Assembly: GCA_947650285.1 (NCBI GenBank)
Contig: CANTFL010000251.1
Span: 310,001 to 374,000 of the forward strand
DNA: 64,000 bases
Reading direction: 5' to 3'
From: Hyaloperonospora brassicae
Taxonomy: Eukaryota; Oomycota; Peronosporomycetes; Peronosporales; Peronosporaceae
The notes beneath the pieces were generated by a model. It did not search any database and was not told the DNA's origin. It was given only the letters and a program-made list of their open reading frames with translations. Each line of letters begins with the position of its first letter. The stretch's first letter is position 1. Made by a program: the position numbers and the translations under genes. Below are positions 31,285 to 41,494 of this stretch, one piece after another.

Positions 31285-31570
31285 GCCACTTGATGGGTTG
31301 ATACCGGGACGAAGGGTCGGGGGAGGGACGACGACCTGTTGATCTCGTGCTGGTGGTGTCGAAGGACCTCGTGTGGAGCGGGTGTAGCACACACCATGTC
31401 GGGATTCCACAAGCGGCGCACGTCCTGCATTAGGACGAAAACACTATTTACAGCAAGCGTGCAAAAAAAGCAAAAATGCAAAATACATGCATGGTACAAA
31501 TGACCGCTGCTGCTGCTTTCGGCGTTGTCAGGCTGTCCCGAGTTTGTCTGCGGCCAACGCGCTGTCTGTG

Positions 31571-33613
31571 TTATTTTTCAGACAGCACCTTGAAAAGACT
31601 TGGCACCACCTCCATGCGCCACGGACCGCCTTCCAGCACTTCGCCGTCGATGTTCATGCAGTCTTCTGGCTGGTCGGGCTCAATCTCCACGGCCTTGACC
31701 TTCAAGTACGACACCAGGTCGCTCTGGAGCTCCTTGCCCATCAGGTACAGACCACAGAGCTTCGCTGTGCGTACGACAGTACCCTTGCGAGTAACAATGA
31801 GGTCCATGCTGCCGTCCGACGGATGCGAGAAGGCGCCATCGGGCGAAATGTTGACCACGCCCACGACGACGTAGTTGTCGCGGTCCTCTTTCCACAGCAA
31901 CTCGGGGTACCGCTTGCGACTCGCCGGGCTCATAATGCTGCCAGCGGTACCCGCCCACGACTTGCGTTGAGTACTGAAACGGTCCATGTCGTACACAGTG
32001 CCTTCCTCCACTTCAAACTGGTCCAAGGCACCAGCGTCCGGGTAGTCGTCGTAACGAATGAGCGGCGGGCGTGGCTCGGTCAACACGTACCGGACTCGAC
32101 CAGTGTGCTTCTTGGGCAAAACCACTGTGCGCTTCACTTTCAAAAAAGCGTATCGGAGCGTCCCCATCCAGCGGTAGCGTTCCGACTCCGCTGCAATGTC
32201 GCCTGCCACGCCCCAGCCAAGACCGCAGTAGCTATAGTGCACCACGCTCGGGTTAGCAGCAGACACAGCTGTCACGACATCCAACGGGCGCATTTTGCGC
32301 TTCATGATGCAGTACAGCGCTGCATTCACTGTCGGAATGCCAGCTCCCGTGCCAAAAGCGTTCTGCGTCCCGGCTGAAATCAGCGAAATCGGCGTCGAGG
32401 CCACTATTTCACGCCATTCATGTTCTGGGCGAGTCAAGAGTCCGTTCATGAACTCGCACAGGGTGCCGTCGCCTCCAATAAACACAAGAGCCTCGAACCC
32501 ATCTTCGTCCGAGTAGTTTCTCCCCATCTCAGCTGCATGACCCGAGTGCGTCGTCTCTTCGACCACGCAGTCAAACTTGGCCAAGTCCATAAACGGCTTC
32601 ACCTTTTCCCTCCATATCTGTCGCGCCTGCTGCTTTCCCGAGTGCGGGTTCACCACAACCTTCAGCAGCCGTTTCTCGGCCAGCGGCGGTGCACGTGCTT
32701 GCCAGCGCACGAGTTCCTGAATAGCCGCAACCCAGCTATTCATCACCGAAACGTCCAGTCCGTGAAAGTCCACGTACCGCGGTGTGCGGAGCAACGCCTT
32801 CGCGCCCGTTCCGTGCCCCTTTTTGAAGTAATGCACACGGAACGTACGAGCGTTCTTCCTGGCAAGCACCTCTGCACCGACGACATCATCGGTTGAGAGC
32901 TCGCCCAGTGTCTTCGTCCCTCTTGTCCACGTGATGGTATCAGGGTCGAGTTTCAACGTGCACTTGCGCACCGAGCGTCCAACCCTCGCGCTCGTCGTGA
33001 GCTCCCTATCCAGCGGTGCTTCTCGTCTCGAAAAGGCCGTGACGCGTCGAATGCTCTCGCGCAAACTGCTCCCCACGACTTCGTGCGGGTTCTCAAACGT
33101 CACGTCGCCAATCGACGTCGAGCGCAAACTGAACGCGGTCTTGGCCAGTTCCCTCGCAGACTCCCGCGACAGCTGCTGCACGTACGTCTGACTGCGCTTG
33201 GCCGGTCCCGCTCGCCTGCCGTCTTTATCAGCGCTCCGCGTATGCGGCGACAGCGGCGGCAACTGCAACTGGCGCTGGACAAACTGCTGATAACTCCGGC
33301 CGTCGTCTGGTTTGGGCAGCTGCGAGAGCACGGGCAGCGAACTCGCACCCCGGTACAACCCACTGGTATCGCCTTCGTCCAGCCGTGCTTCGGGCGTCGT
33401 GGGCGTCGCGAGTTCCGCGCCGCGCGGGGACAACACGTTCGACGAGCGCGACGCGACGTCGTCGAAAGGCGCAAAGCAGTGGCCGCCCCGCGCACTGGGC
33501 GGCGTGCGGAGACCGTCTACGAACGACGTGCGGGCTCCAGCTGGCGTGGGGATCAAGGACGCACCTGCATCGGGTGTCGAGGCAGTGGCGCGCGCGGGGG
33601 TCGACGAGGTCAT
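31571..33613 (-). CDS. Sphingosine kinase / diacylglycerol-kinase-type lipid kinase
   Basis: 680 residues from the first ATG (33613); the longer open frame upstream starts only at TTG. A Ser/Pro/Ala-rich N-terminus (1-200) is followed by a PH-like lipid-binding segment (about 214-305) and the catalytic DAGK/SphK fold (about 315-675). The signature G-G-D-G-T lies at 380-384, preceded by V-N-P-H-S-G-K at 321-327 (nucleotide-binding loop). The C-terminal half has P-D-G-A-F-S-H-P-S-D-G at 591-601 and I-D-G-E near 655-658, as in sphingosine kinases. It would phosphorylate a sphingoid base (or a related lipid) at the membrane, making a signalling lipid. Sphingosine is favoured over diacylglycerol by the C-terminal motifs, but the substrate is not proven. 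The frame is intact and intron-free, with a CCAAT box upstream. Confidence 0.9.
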   Translation of the reverse strand: MTSSTPARATASTPDAGASLIPTPAGARTSFVDGLRTPPSARGGHCFAPFDDVASRSSNVLSPRGAELATPTTPEARLDEGDTSGLYRGASSLPVLSQLPKPDDGRSYQQFVQRQLQLPPLSPHTRSADKDGRRAGPAKRSQTYVQQLSRESARELAKTAFSLRSTSIGDVTFENPHEVVGSSLRESIRRVTAFSRREAPLDRELTTSARVGRSVRKCTLKLDPDTITWTRGTKTLGELSTDDVVGAEVLARKNARTFRVHYFKKGHGTGAKALLRTPRYVDFHGLDVSVMNSWVAAIQELVRWQARAPPLAEKRLLKVVVNPHSGKQQARQIWREKVKPFMDLAKFDCVVEETTHSGHAAEMGRNYSDEDGFEALVFIGGDGTLCEFMNGLLTRPEHEWREIVASTPISLISAGTQNAFGTGAGIPTVNAALYCIMKRKMRPLDVVTAVSAANPSVVHYSYCGLGWGVAGDIAAESERYRWMGTLRYAFLKVKRTVVLPKKHTGRVRYVLTEPRPPLIRYDDYPDAGALDQFEVEEGTVYDMDRFSTQRKSWAGTAGSIMSPASRKRYPELLWKEDRDNYVVVGVVNISPDGAFSHPSDGSMDLIVTRKGTVVRTAKLCGLYLMGKELQSDLVSYLKVKAVEIEPDQPEDCMNIDGEVLEGGPWRMEVVPSLFKVLSEK

Positions 33614-33695
33614 GGCGCGGACGACGCGCTGGTGCTCTGGTCGCGGGCGGCGGCGCTGCAAATTTGATGATGGCGTGCGCTCGCCGAGGCGGCTG

Positions 33696-33700
33696 ATTGG
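33696..33700 (-). promoter_or_regulatory. CCAAT box upstream of the sphingosine-kinase gene
   Basis: On the minus strand GACCAATCAG lies about 83 bp before the ATG at 33613. CCAAT boxes occur in oomycete promoters. There is no further support. Confidence 0.4.
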
Positions 33701-34685
33701 TCAATAGGTGACACATGGGTACACTGAGAGCGCACCGGCTGGGGTCGTTTTTTTGCTCGGTCGGGGTCGGGGAGAACACGGGCAAGCTGACTCGATTTTA
33801 TCGGGCTATATGGGTTCAGGAATATCCAAGTGCTTGAGGGCTCTCGGGCGTCGACCGGCCGATGAGGCTGGCAGGTAGAATACCGGTATCGCCTACCTAC
33901 CTGCCAGCTGGTGCGTAAAGCACGGGCTTGTGCTTGTCGCGCGAGCGTATCGTGTGGGTGCCGTCTCTGTTGTACCGGTGTGTTGCGAGACTGTTACGAC
34001 TGTACAAGGTGGTCCTTCTCGTGCACAAAGTGCCTGCGATAGAGGAAGCGTATGGGTTGATGGGCGTACGGAGAACGCTATAGCGTAAGAGGGTCGGAAG
34101 GCAGCAATGCATTCTTGACTATGGTTCGTCGCTCGCAGCTCGTTTACCGCCCAGTGCGTGCTATTGGCATCAAACTATTGCGAACGGTTCGTTTGCACAT
34201 TGGAACACTGGTGCCGCGCACGTTGATACGAGACAATATTACATCGGACCCATGATGCTGAACGATATAACTCGCCGGTAAACGTCGGTAGCAGTTGACC
34301 GTCTTCTGCTGTTGGCTGATACCAACTATCACATCAGCCCACAAGACGTCTAATGAATGACAGACATGCGCAATGATAGCAAGAGATCACAACGATGGCA
34401 TTGACATCTGCCACCCGTCAAAAAGCAGGGTAGAAACATACAGATCTAAATAGATATTGAAAAACGGTTTCACTTTAACATTTGACTAAGCTTGACTGTT
34501 ACATTATTATAGACATTAAAGACGGCTCTCTTCACCATAGTATTACGCCGCTTGACTGTTTGATAGTCACAACATCCTCTACACAGCAATTTGCGTGTCG
34601 TTTATAGGCACCTGTCTACATTGTTTCCACTGCTATTTGTTGACACTTTCACCAGTGTAAGGGTAAAATTACATCTGCTAACGAT
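33701..34685. other. Intergenic region with one strong hairpin
   Basis: No gene is supported. It contains the 12-bp inverted repeat at 33867-33908. Its right part may hold decayed LTR of the gypsy relic that starts near 34,686, but no LTR end is recognisable. Confidence 0.5.
33867..33908. repeat. Inverted repeat, 12-bp arms
   Basis: GCTGGCAGGTAG at 33867-33878 and its exact complement at 33897-33908, with an 18-base spacer. It sits about 250 bp upstream of the lipid-kinase ATG. It could be a cruciform-prone site or the trace of a small mobile element; no TSD was found. Confidence 0.75.
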
Positions 34686-37600
34686 TTGCGGTCCGACTCA
34701 CAAACACGAGCCCATCATGCACATACACGGTGGATGAAAAAGCTTCACAACACGCATGATGGCTTCATCCATTTGCGTGACATTGGACGGAGCGTGGTCG
34801 ACCATATGAATTTGATCGATGATGGATTGGGCCAGCAATGCCAGTATTTATTCGCTCCAAAAAACGAGCAACATTTCAATATCGTCATGTTTCTGCACAC
34901 ACATGACACCGACGCTGATGACGAAGAAGTCACGTCGCCGCATTAGGCAGTATCTCAACAAACAGAGTTGTGAACAGAAAGCGTTTTGATGATTAATGTT
35001 CTGATGCCGAGACAGCAGCAATCGGTTGATCGCCTCGTGCGGCTGATGCGTGTGCATCGATCTATAAGCTTGTAATCCAACAGCCCAAATCTAAAGTAGT
35101 CGAAGTAGACAACTTGACAAGATAGCTCGTTGATCTCGACAACTTCATCAAAAACCTGTTGTATCATGGACAGTAGTTGAAGGCGGAATTGGCATGTCCT
35201 ACCTGGCTGTAAGTGCTATTGTGTATGTTCAATAACTCAAGTGTCTGGACCTGTACGCTTTGCGAGCGTAAGCGATTCAGATAAGGTGGCTCAGCCAAAC
35301 GTCGGAACCGCCACGTGATGGGGATGTCCAGCTGAGCTCCTGAACATGAAGCGGGGTAAGCTTTGCTTGCACACTTCCCTTTGCACAAGTGATACCTAGT
35401 GTGTTGCATTTGCAAGGAATCCCATTGATGAACCTACACAGATATCTGTGTTCATCAAGGGGATTGCGCAAAGTCACGTCAAGTGCTCGGTTATCTGTAT
35501 GAGCTGTAGACCTTGACCAAGCGATTTGCTGTGAAGGAAGATATGTCATTCTCTCTGAGTCAGGCTTATGTCAATTTAGCGTCGTATGGATCACCTCTGC
35601 AACAGAAATGCAGAAGATCAGATACCACGGACTCTCTTGTGTAAAAGCGATAGTGTAACGGGGCACGCTACTGTCACATGACTGACAATACCTTGTGTTA
35701 ATTGAACACAAGGCAGCGCGCTCACGACGTCACGTACACATGACGAGGAAGCGCAACCAAAGCAAATAGAACCCGAAAGCTCTGTCTGAGGGAAAGTAGA
35801 ACTGTATTCAATATAGTCATGTTTCTTGAAAAAATCATCTTTGTCGTCATCTAACTAAATTAAACTACAATCTCCCATGTGGGTTTCTTGTTCACCACCC
35901 ATTGCGCGCATCCAGCAGCGATTGGTGGTTAGTTTGGTTTATGTACACGGTACATGAACCAAGAAGTGGAGCAACCACGAATATTACCATCGGGGGTAAT
36001 ATTCTGTCAGCATTACCTCTTGTCGAGTAATGTCAATTGAATATTATCTAAATAGATATAATATCCGAAAAATGATACATTCGTATCAATTTTTATGTAA
36101 CGGGCTCACCCCGTTACAGATAGGATCGCTCGTCTTGCTACGATCGTTTGCAAATATCCAGAAATTGTCAGAAGACAGGTTGGCGCGCTAAAAATCTTAC
36201 TGAATATGCGTCCTGTATCACAGTACGAAGCGGAAACGATGGACCGTCCGTCAAGAAGGGACAGGGACGTATGTGGGCCGCCCTACTGATCCGGCAGCGT
36301 TCGATAAGCTGCAGACCTCTCGACAAAGATTTTTCCACTAGCACGGTCACCTCGTACTGCTGCTCTGGAGATGATATAAACGTCATAACATCGTCAATGT
36401 AAGGGATAACGCACAAGTATCTTCGCGCCTTCGTCTATTGTAGAGCGTCGATAAACTTCGTACGACGCTAATCGATAATGGGTTGGTTTCGGAAGACACA
36501 AACACTTTTCTAAATGGATGCCGCTGCGCCTTGCAAGAGACACATCCGTTACACATGGTGACATGCAGCAGAACTTGATACAAGCAAGAACATGACAGCA
36601 AGAATGCCTTGCTTGAGATGAATGCCAAACTTTGACGTCATCTTAATCCTCTCACGCGAATCCTCTCACGCCTCACTAGTTACGAGCCATGGATCGGATG
36701 GTAGCATCAGTATGTAAAGATGCATGCCACTCTTCCATCAAATGTTCATGTGATGAACGTTGTGAAGCGCTCAGTGGTATGTTAATGTTATGAGAGTGAA
36801 AGCAATGGTCGGATTGTGGATTGTGGGGATACCGGCCGCAACGGAACACAGTGTGGCATACGTCCACTCTTCCGATCAATCTGGTGGTGGCTGTGCAGAC
36901 GCATATTCAGCGTCAAAGACCCACCTCTCATACATCAGAGGCATGGATGATCGCATTGAGGCCGTCCATCTCAGCGATAAACGAAAAACGGATCGCCTGT
37001 AAGCTGCAACATGATGCTTTCTAAATTGTGAATGCGATACATAGAACATCTTGCTGGTATTGTACATCTACCCCTATCGCATATAGACTAAGCCCATGAA
37101 CATGATATCGTGAGCGTCATAGTAACACACCCTTAGTTCAATGATCTTCAAACAACTGCGGGAGAAAGGGTCCAGACACGTTACAGGACATTCCGCGTCT
37201 TATTCAATGAAAACTCGAGCGTAGGTGCAAAATCGCTTTTTGCTTATACTAATGGCAGCATCAGCTGTTTGCACCGTTAAAGTGCACACAGGTGTTCCAG
37301 AACTCCACGGATGTGCACTATTTGGCACGAAGATAGCGTTAATTAGACTGGTTTTATGACAGCAAAATGGAAGTAAAGGTGATGTCCAAATTTAAATGGA
37401 AGTCACTTCGATATCTAAGTGTAATGCCGCGGAAGGAATACTAGCTACTTACCGAAACTTCAGTGCATTTTTCTGTTGCTATGGATCTTTTCCTGCGCCT
37501 GTCCGAATGCCGAGTGGACCTCGAAGCAACAACACTTTTCAAATGTTATGTCGATGCGCTTTGCATCATGGCTCCACAATTAATGACTTATACATGCGAT

Positions 37601-38450
37601 ACACCTTTCCTGTATCTTGCCCACAGATAATACATCCCAGATGTTACTTAGATCACCCTTCACCAAACGGGCTCTTCAGGACCACATAGGTCAATACACT
37701 AAGTCATACAGCCAAAACGTGGATGCAACTACTTGTCCATCACTTGTTTCATGGATCGTCTTGGATCGACTCATCGGCTCATAGGATGGATGTAAGCCAA
37801 CACACAGGGTGTCGTCAAGTATTGTAAACTACAACCTTTTGAGACGATGTTATTTGTAATTGTACCGACCAAGTAACAGTGCTGATACATATCCGCTTCA
37901 TTTACGCTCACATTGACATATGAAAATGTCCATGTTGTGTCACATGCGGACCCATTTGCTACTTATTACTTGCAACTAGTCCACCAATAGACGAGGCCGG
38001 TGGACGCTGGCAAAGAAAACTTATCTGAGGTTACAACTCATGCGAGGATGACTTAACTACGTTCATTTGTACCGGTTTGTCAACCCAGACCACTCTGTAG
38101 CTCCACAGCACATTGCAGTGTGACTGGGGCGCGATATGGTCGGTGGAAGCAAACTTTCGAGCATAAACGATAGTTGCGTATATCGTTCAGGTTTCGGCCA
38201 CAACACTAAACTCAGCTTCGTTGTCAATGCATTCTCTCGCGACAAAATAGGGTGACACGAATCAATGCTTCTTGATCGCTCGAAGCATGCTTTGTTTTGC
38301 GACAATGCAGTGACCGCAACCATGTTGCGTGCAATTGGACATGATGATGGTATCGACTGTATTGTGCAGCACTCGGTATCAAAATATGCAAAGGCGCGTG
38401 ACGGGTCATTTTTTTTCATTTTTGGGCGGACGACCGAGTTTCAGGCAGGC
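34686..38450 (+). mobile_element. Decayed Ty3/gypsy relic (plus strand)
   Basis: Weak but ordered similarity to the intact gypsy element. A Gag-leader match (H-D-G-F-I-H-L-R-D-I-G-R beside R-E-G-F-T-H-L-S-D-I-E-R) lies near 34755. Gag text lies around 35290-35470, including TGATGAAC...GTTCATCA. Gag-protease junction text lies at 36240-36400 (CGCCCTACTGATCC against CGCCCTACTGATCC), and protease text (CTGCGCCTTGCAA) near 36510. RNase H similarity appears near 38290-38400 (H-A-L-F-C-D-N-A beside H-V-V-C-D-A-S-D). Most of RT is not recognisable. No long frame survives. A solo LTR interrupts it at 35654-36118, and another sits at its right end. Confidence 0.65.
35654..36118 (-). repeat. Solo LTR, gypsy relative (465 bp), TSD GATAG
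   Basis: Both ends carry TGTAACGGG-type termini. GATAG flanks it on both sides (35649-35653 and 36119-36123). Read on the minus strand it follows the order of the intact LTR, including the ACCAATCGC...GCGCGCAATG block and CGCTTCCTCG near the end. It is longer and diverged, so it belongs to a sister family. It also has many internal inverted repeats, for example GAATATTACC with its complement and CCTTGTGTT with AACACAAGG. It lies inside the decayed gypsy relic, so it is younger than the relic. Confidence 0.9.
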
Positions 38451-38521
38451 AGACCACTGAGTGCAGCCTGCTGTGAGTACTTTGCGCATTCGAATAGTAG
38501 GTCTATTGATAATCGCCGGGG

Positions 38522-38913
38522 TGTAACGGGGCAGCCCGTTACATGAAATTGTCACTTTAAGGAAAGTGACAATAAAGAATATAAAGATGGATATTCTTTA
38601 AACAATATCATCAAAGTGGTGATATTGAAGGGTCGACCAAAGGGTCTGTTCATTGGTTGATATCGTGATGATATCAACCCACCAATCGCCGCAAGACGCG
38701 CGCAATGAGTGGTGACGAGACGTCACCATACATGCAGTTATATTAGTATAATTGAATTAAGTCAAACGAAGAGACAGTAGTTTAAAGACTTAATTTTATT
38801 AATATAACAGTTCTACTTTTACCCTACCTACGCTTCCTCGCTCGCCACGTGTACGTCCGTCGGGGCACCCAAATCCCCTTGCGTTAAGTTACGCAAGGGT
38901 GTGCCCCGTTACA
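38522..38913 (+). repeat. Solo LTR of the intact gypsy family (392 bp), TSD CGGGG
   Basis: Same length and termini as the LTRs at 14802 and 22397, with few differences. CGGGG is duplicated at 38517-38521 and 38914-38918. It was probably left by recombination between the two LTRs of a full element. Confidence 0.94.
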
Positions 38914-40720
38914 CGGGGGGTCGACTAAGCATACGACAAAAGTTCACTACAAATCCAAACAATCAGCTAAGTGCTTCTGTCGACCTCCCCTTTTGCTGAC
39001 ACCTTTCAACGATAGAATCAGCGAACCAACTCCACTGTCAAGAAAAAAAGCGAAAGGGGTCACACATTGATAAATGAAGTACTTAGAAGTACTTGTATAA
39101 CTGACAAGTCCAACACAAGCATTAGCAAGCCAACTCCGACAGTATCATCGCGGATCAACAGTATCAGTCCATACTACTAAATGCGCTGCCGGACCAATTG
39201 CTTAACATTTACCCCTAACCAGCTCTGATGCGAATGATCGTGGGGGGCGAGTGACGCGATGACGCAAGTGGTCCGGACGTCCATGATGTGCCATTCCAGA
39301 TGAAGAGGATATGAACCAACGCGGCCGATGATCGCGAGCGGACATCTTTTTCGAGCTTTTCTCTAGCTGGATCGCCATGCTGCAAAACTGCCTACTAAGC
39401 GACTTCGCAGGTCTTCCACGTGCTTCTTTACCAGTACACGTTGCTGGTGTTGAAGGCCGTATATTCTTACGGCTGCATGGACCAATTCAGCATTGCTTCT
39501 TCCATTCCGCAAATCTTGCTCGCGATATCGTTAGTATCGGGAGATCACTTTCTGCATCTACGGTCAACGCGAAAAGCCATCGTGCGTAGATGACGAAGAG
39601 GTAGAGCAAAAGACTACTGCTAACATGCTCATTTGTTGCACAACTTGCTGCTGCTTTTCCGCAGAAACTCGAGAATGCTGACACGTTGTCAATATGCACG
39701 ATAGTTAAGCACTATGACGTCGGTGAAAAGCTGATCAGGAGGCTATGGACTGTATCGCCTTTTTGCCGCGGAGACCACGCTGTTTACAATGCGCAACCCA
39801 CGAGCAATGTAATCCATAAGTTCCATTCGATGAGACAGAGGCCCTTGGTAGACACACATGCAGTTTGCTGTGTGAAGAGGGGCTTGAGCAGCAGAGCTAG
39901 CAGCATATATCGCTTCAATAGGCCGCGGGTCAGAAACAATTGCCTTTTCATATTCCTATCCAGTTCATCACTCGTTTCCATAGCTAGTTGCTGAACGTTG
40001 AGTCGTGGAAACGAAACTTGCCTTGCCTTGCGCTTGAAGGATAGCTTCAGGTGACGAAAACGGATTCATACAAATGAAGGCTAAATGGCTGGCATGCTGT
40101 GTTGCCTCTCATGAGAAGTGACCCACAACTGACGAAAGGTTTGACTTTGCGGTCTGGATGTTGTTATTCAGCGTCGGATAGACGACTGTTTGCTCTTGGT
40201 GAGACTTTGTCCTTATTCTTCTTGGAAGTCCATCAGCTGCTACAGCGCTTGATCGAACAAGAAGGTATTGTCTTGGCGAATAGCAGTAGTCCGAAAGATA
40301 TCGCTTCGAACAGCCAAGTTGCAAAGACAAGTCATTGTCCTTGTTGGGCAACGTGATTGTGACATGTTGCATCAGAGTCACAGGTTTCGACTCTCTTGTG
40401 CGAATGCTCAACAGTCAGGATGAGTGTAGTGTCCATGCATAAGCAACGGCGAGACGCCTCTTTGTGTCCTTGACGCAATCTAGGGTCGGTCGCGCTGGAG
40501 GTTTTGTAGTCTGCTAGGCAACGGCTTTTTGCGCTCTGTGTATGTGGCGTTCATACGCCACTGTGGTCAAGAGCGTATGCGCGAAAGACGAAGTTTATTG
40601 ATTGTCGACACTCTAAGCCAAGAAACTGCTTTTCACTCTACTGACGCAAAGCGTTTGCATGTCAAGTGTGCACTACTTTGATGCTGTGGCCGCTCCAGGA
40701 CCTACCGCTCATCACGAAAG
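38914..40720. other. Unassigned region left of the GIP-like gene
   Basis: Only short open frames, none recognised. It may include more of the gypsy relic (integrase part), but I found no convincing motif. A short hairpin (GTGGCGT TCAT ACGCCAC) lies near 40,545. Confidence 0.4.
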
Positions 40721-41494
40721 TTACTTGGCCTTCATGACAGCGTTGATCCACGGCAGGGATGACGACACGCGTGCGTAGATACCGGGAACTCCTTGCTTGA
40801 CACCGCAGCCTCCGCCGCCGCTGATCAAACCAATGAGAACGTCATTGCCCTTTCCCGAGGCGTCTGCCACAATAACTGGACCTCCAATGTCGCCCTCGCA
40901 TGGCGATTGTCCCCGCTGGCCACCAGCGCACACATGGGACATGGTCATCGGCACCTTGAGGACATCGCGGCAGACTTGGTTGGGAAGGATTTGCTGATGC
41001 AGTTGTTTCAGCTTCTCGGACGCCATGGCGTCGGCAGAAGTGGAGGTGATGCCCCACCCCATCGCTGTTGCCCAACTGCCACTTCTAATGTCGGCACCAC
41101 CCACTGCTGGAAGCCTCACGGGCTTCTTCGTGCTGGCCTTTGCCAGCGTCAGGATGGCAAAGTCGTTCGCGAGAGTGTTGGCGTCGAACTGGGGGTGCTT
41201 TGTGACCTTGATGACCTTGATCTCGTCGCCGTCTTCGCCGCCGTTGACGTAGTATGCACCAACGGATACAAAGTTTGCCCGCGTCGTGGAAGCGCACGAT
41301 GCCGTCGTTAGCACCTTATTGCTAGCGATCAGGGCACCAGCACAGGAGCTGAAGTTTTCATCGGAAGTGGGGTCCACCGTCGTGCGGACGCCAGCCACGT
41401 ACGACTTTGGCTGCGGAAGCACATTGCCGCCAATGATGCCAGTCACCGGTCCAACCAAGATTGACGCGGAGATGAGTGGGAAGAAGATCTTCAT
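40721..41494 (-). CDS. Secreted trypsin-like protein lacking catalytic residues (glucanase-inhibitor-like)
   Basis: 257 residues from the first ATG (41494); the open frame upstream starts only at TTG. A hydrophobic signal peptide (about 1-19) leads to the trypsin N-terminus I-I-G-G at 20-23. The S1 fold is complete, with six Cys for three disulfides (51, 67, 175, 189, 199, 230). The catalytic His is Ser66 (T-A-S-C for A-A-H-C), the Asp is kept (Asp111), and the catalytic Ser is Ile203 (G-D-I-G-G-P). It cannot be an active protease. Phytophthora glucanase inhibitor proteins are secreted S1 homologues without a full triad that bind plant endo-beta-1,3-glucanases in the apoplast. That role is the best guess, not proven. 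The frame is intact and intron-free. Confidence 0.85.
   Translation of the reverse strand: MKIFFPLISASILVGPVTGIIGGNVLPQPKSYVAGVRTTVDPTSDENFSSCAGALIASNKVLTTASCASTTRANFVSVGAYYVNGGEDGDEIKVIKVTKHPQFDANTLANDFAILTLAKASTKKPVRLPAVGGADIRSGSWATAMGWGITSTSADAMASEKLKQLHQQILPNQVCRDVLKVPMTMSHVCAGGQRGQSPCEGDIGGPVIVADASGKGNDVLIGLISGGGGCGVKQGVPGIYARVSSSLPWINAVMKAK

Noticed and set aside
31487..32377. 296-codon plus-strand frame opposite the lipid kinase
   Set aside because: A GC-rich antisense shadow of the kinase gene with no domain; the same holds for the plus-strand frames at 33083-33707.
39377..39699. Overlapping 70-codon frames on both strands
   Set aside because: No recognised motif, and the region is next to a gypsy relic; likely decayed repeat sequence.
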